Positions 4,633 to 5,038 of a stretch of DNA of 5,038 nucleotides are shown here, in pieces. The first letter of the stretch is position 1, and every line of letters begins with the position of its first letter. The stretch is from AWTP1-13 sp035550075. GTDB taxonomy: Bacteria > Pseudomonadota > Alphaproteobacteria > Rhizobiales > Hyphomicrobiaceae. A program made the position numbers and the translations under genes. The stretch is from positions 1-5,038 of the forward strand of contig DASZQG010000139.1 of assembly GCA_035550075.1 (NCBI GenBank), given 5' to 3'. The notes under the pieces are model-generated. The model saw only the letters and a list, made by a program, of their open reading frames with translations. It did not search any database and was not told the origin of the DNA.

Positions 4633-5034
4633 GCCATGACCACCGGCGCCTGGTTTGCGGCATTCGTCATTACAACGCTGATCTCCTTGCCGCTCGGCGA
4701 GTACTTCATCAGTCGCCTCCGTAAGGAAGCGCCGAACGAACATCAATGGGCCGGATCTCCCAAACCCGGAAGCATCATCTGGCGTGGGCCACCTCATTTG
4801 GGATATGTCAGCTTCATTCTCTCCAGACGCTACGTGACCACGCTCACTGGCTTGCCTCGGATGCGCCTAATGGCAGAGGTCCTTTTCTGGCTCCATGGCA
4901 TCCAAGTCGTTTCGTTGATCGCCAGCGCCTTCTCGCACCTAAGTCATGGCATCTAACAGCACGCCGCACACGGACGCGCGCACGAGCGCCGTGCTTTGCA
5001 GAGTTCACCGGGCGCGCGCCGGTGGGCGTGGACG
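4627..5034 (+). mobile_element. Gene cassette 5 (408 bp)
   Basis: It starts TTAGATGCCATGAC and ends with GTCATGGCATCTAA at R'', a 14-bp self-match, the longest here. The GTTAG of its R' core closes the window. Confidence 0.9.
4636..4956 (+). CDS. Cassette-encoded two-helix membrane protein, function unknown
   Basis: A 106-residue protein with an N-terminal membrane helix (about 4-23, WFAAFVITTLISLPLGEYF) and a second near the C-terminus (about 79-99, AEVLFWLHGIQVVSLIASAF). Between them is a basic polar region with SPKPGSIIWRGPPHLGYVSFILSRRYVTTLTGLPRMR, likely cytoplasmic. I do not recognise a family. The ATG lies nine bases after the cassette junction. The core itself supplies an earlier ATG CCA TGA (4631-4639) whose stop overlaps this start as ATGA, a possible reinitiation arrangement in place of a Shine-Dalgarno. 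The TAA stop is part of the attC R'' box, and the last codons mirror the cassette's first bases. Confidence 0.8.
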   Translation: MTTGAWFAAFVITTLISLPLGEYFISRLRKEAPNEHQWAGSPKPGSIIWRGPPHLGYVSFILSRRYVTTLTGLPRMRLMAEVLFWLHGIQVVSLIASAFSHLSHGI

Positions 5035-5038
5035 TTAG
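4951..5038 (+). other. attC: attC site of cassette 5 (cut by window end)
   Basis: R'' ATCTAAC (4951-4957); L'' CACGCCGCAC (4960-4969) pairs with L' GTGGGCGTG (5022-5030) with extrahelical G4966. R' starts as GTTAG at 5034-5038 and lacks only its last two bases. A cassette or the array end follows outside. Confidence 0.88.

Larger units (their letters stand above)
1725..5038. mobile_element. Chromosomal-type integron: intI, attI and five gene cassettes
   Basis: An integrase gene is divergently oriented to an array of five same-direction cassettes that begins at an attI core. The array reaches the right edge inside an attC core, so it probably continues. The flanking genes are ordinary host metabolism. 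No transposase, sul1, qacE or tni gene is seen, which argues for a sedentary chromosomal integron rather than a clinical class 1 element. Confidence 0.95.

Noticed and set aside
3232..5038. The repeated attC-like segments considered as a CRISPR array or transposon ends
   Set aside because: The segments share only cores and inverted arms, the intervals are 340-490 bp and contain genes, and cores fit GTTRRRY/RYYYAAC. These are integron attC sites.

Overview
The window is a high-GC proteobacterial chromosome segment that runs into a complete integron. The host is probably a beta- or gammaproteobacterium from soil or water. This rests on the GC-rich codon use of the left-hand genes and on an integrase that reads like a relative of class 1 IntI1. 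No database search was possible, so the taxon is not fixed.

Left flank (1-1724). Three + strand genes make up the host part. First is the C-terminal third of a histidinol-dehydrogenase-family enzyme, cut by the window start. Then comes a spacer packed with direct and inverted GTCACG/CGTGAC words (about 358-439). It is followed by a complete short-chain dehydrogenase/reductase (465-1214, GTG start) and, 10 nt later, a SufU/IscU-type Fe-S scaffold protein (1225-1677, GTG start). The sufU-like gene converges with the integrase gene across about 47 bp.

Integron platform (1725-2866). intI is on the minus strand (1725-2747, 340 aa). All six tyrosine-recombinase active-site residues and the integron-specific extra segment are present. 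A 17/20 LexA box (2738-2757) overlaps both the intI -10 hexamer and the intI start codon, so SOS control is very likely. The attI site (2807-2866) carries two 14-bp direct repeats, an inverted L/R pair and the crossover G/TTAGGT at 2860/2861. A 9-codon leader ORF with its own GGAG (2835-2864) runs through attI and stops inside the core site, as ORF-11 does in class 1 attI1.

Cassette array (2861-5038). Five consecutive cassettes follow, all in the same orientation, each with one small ORF and one attC. They encode a 118-aa lipoprotein, a 136-aa soluble protein (possible immunity-like family), a 133-aa four-helix membrane protein, an 83-aa two-helix membrane protein and a 106-aa two-helix membrane protein. 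Each cassette's first bases (TTRRRY plus 3-8 more) are the exact reverse complement of its own R'' end, which fixes every boundary. The window stops two bases short of the end of the fifth attC core, so the array probably continues.

How it works together. LexA-regulated IntI would act on attI and on the bottom strands of the attC sites. Cassette ORFs have little or no 5' leader and would depend on an upstream Pc promoter, for which only weak candidates are visible, and on core-site or leader-ORF translation signals. No known resistance gene is recognisable; four of the five products look envelope-located.
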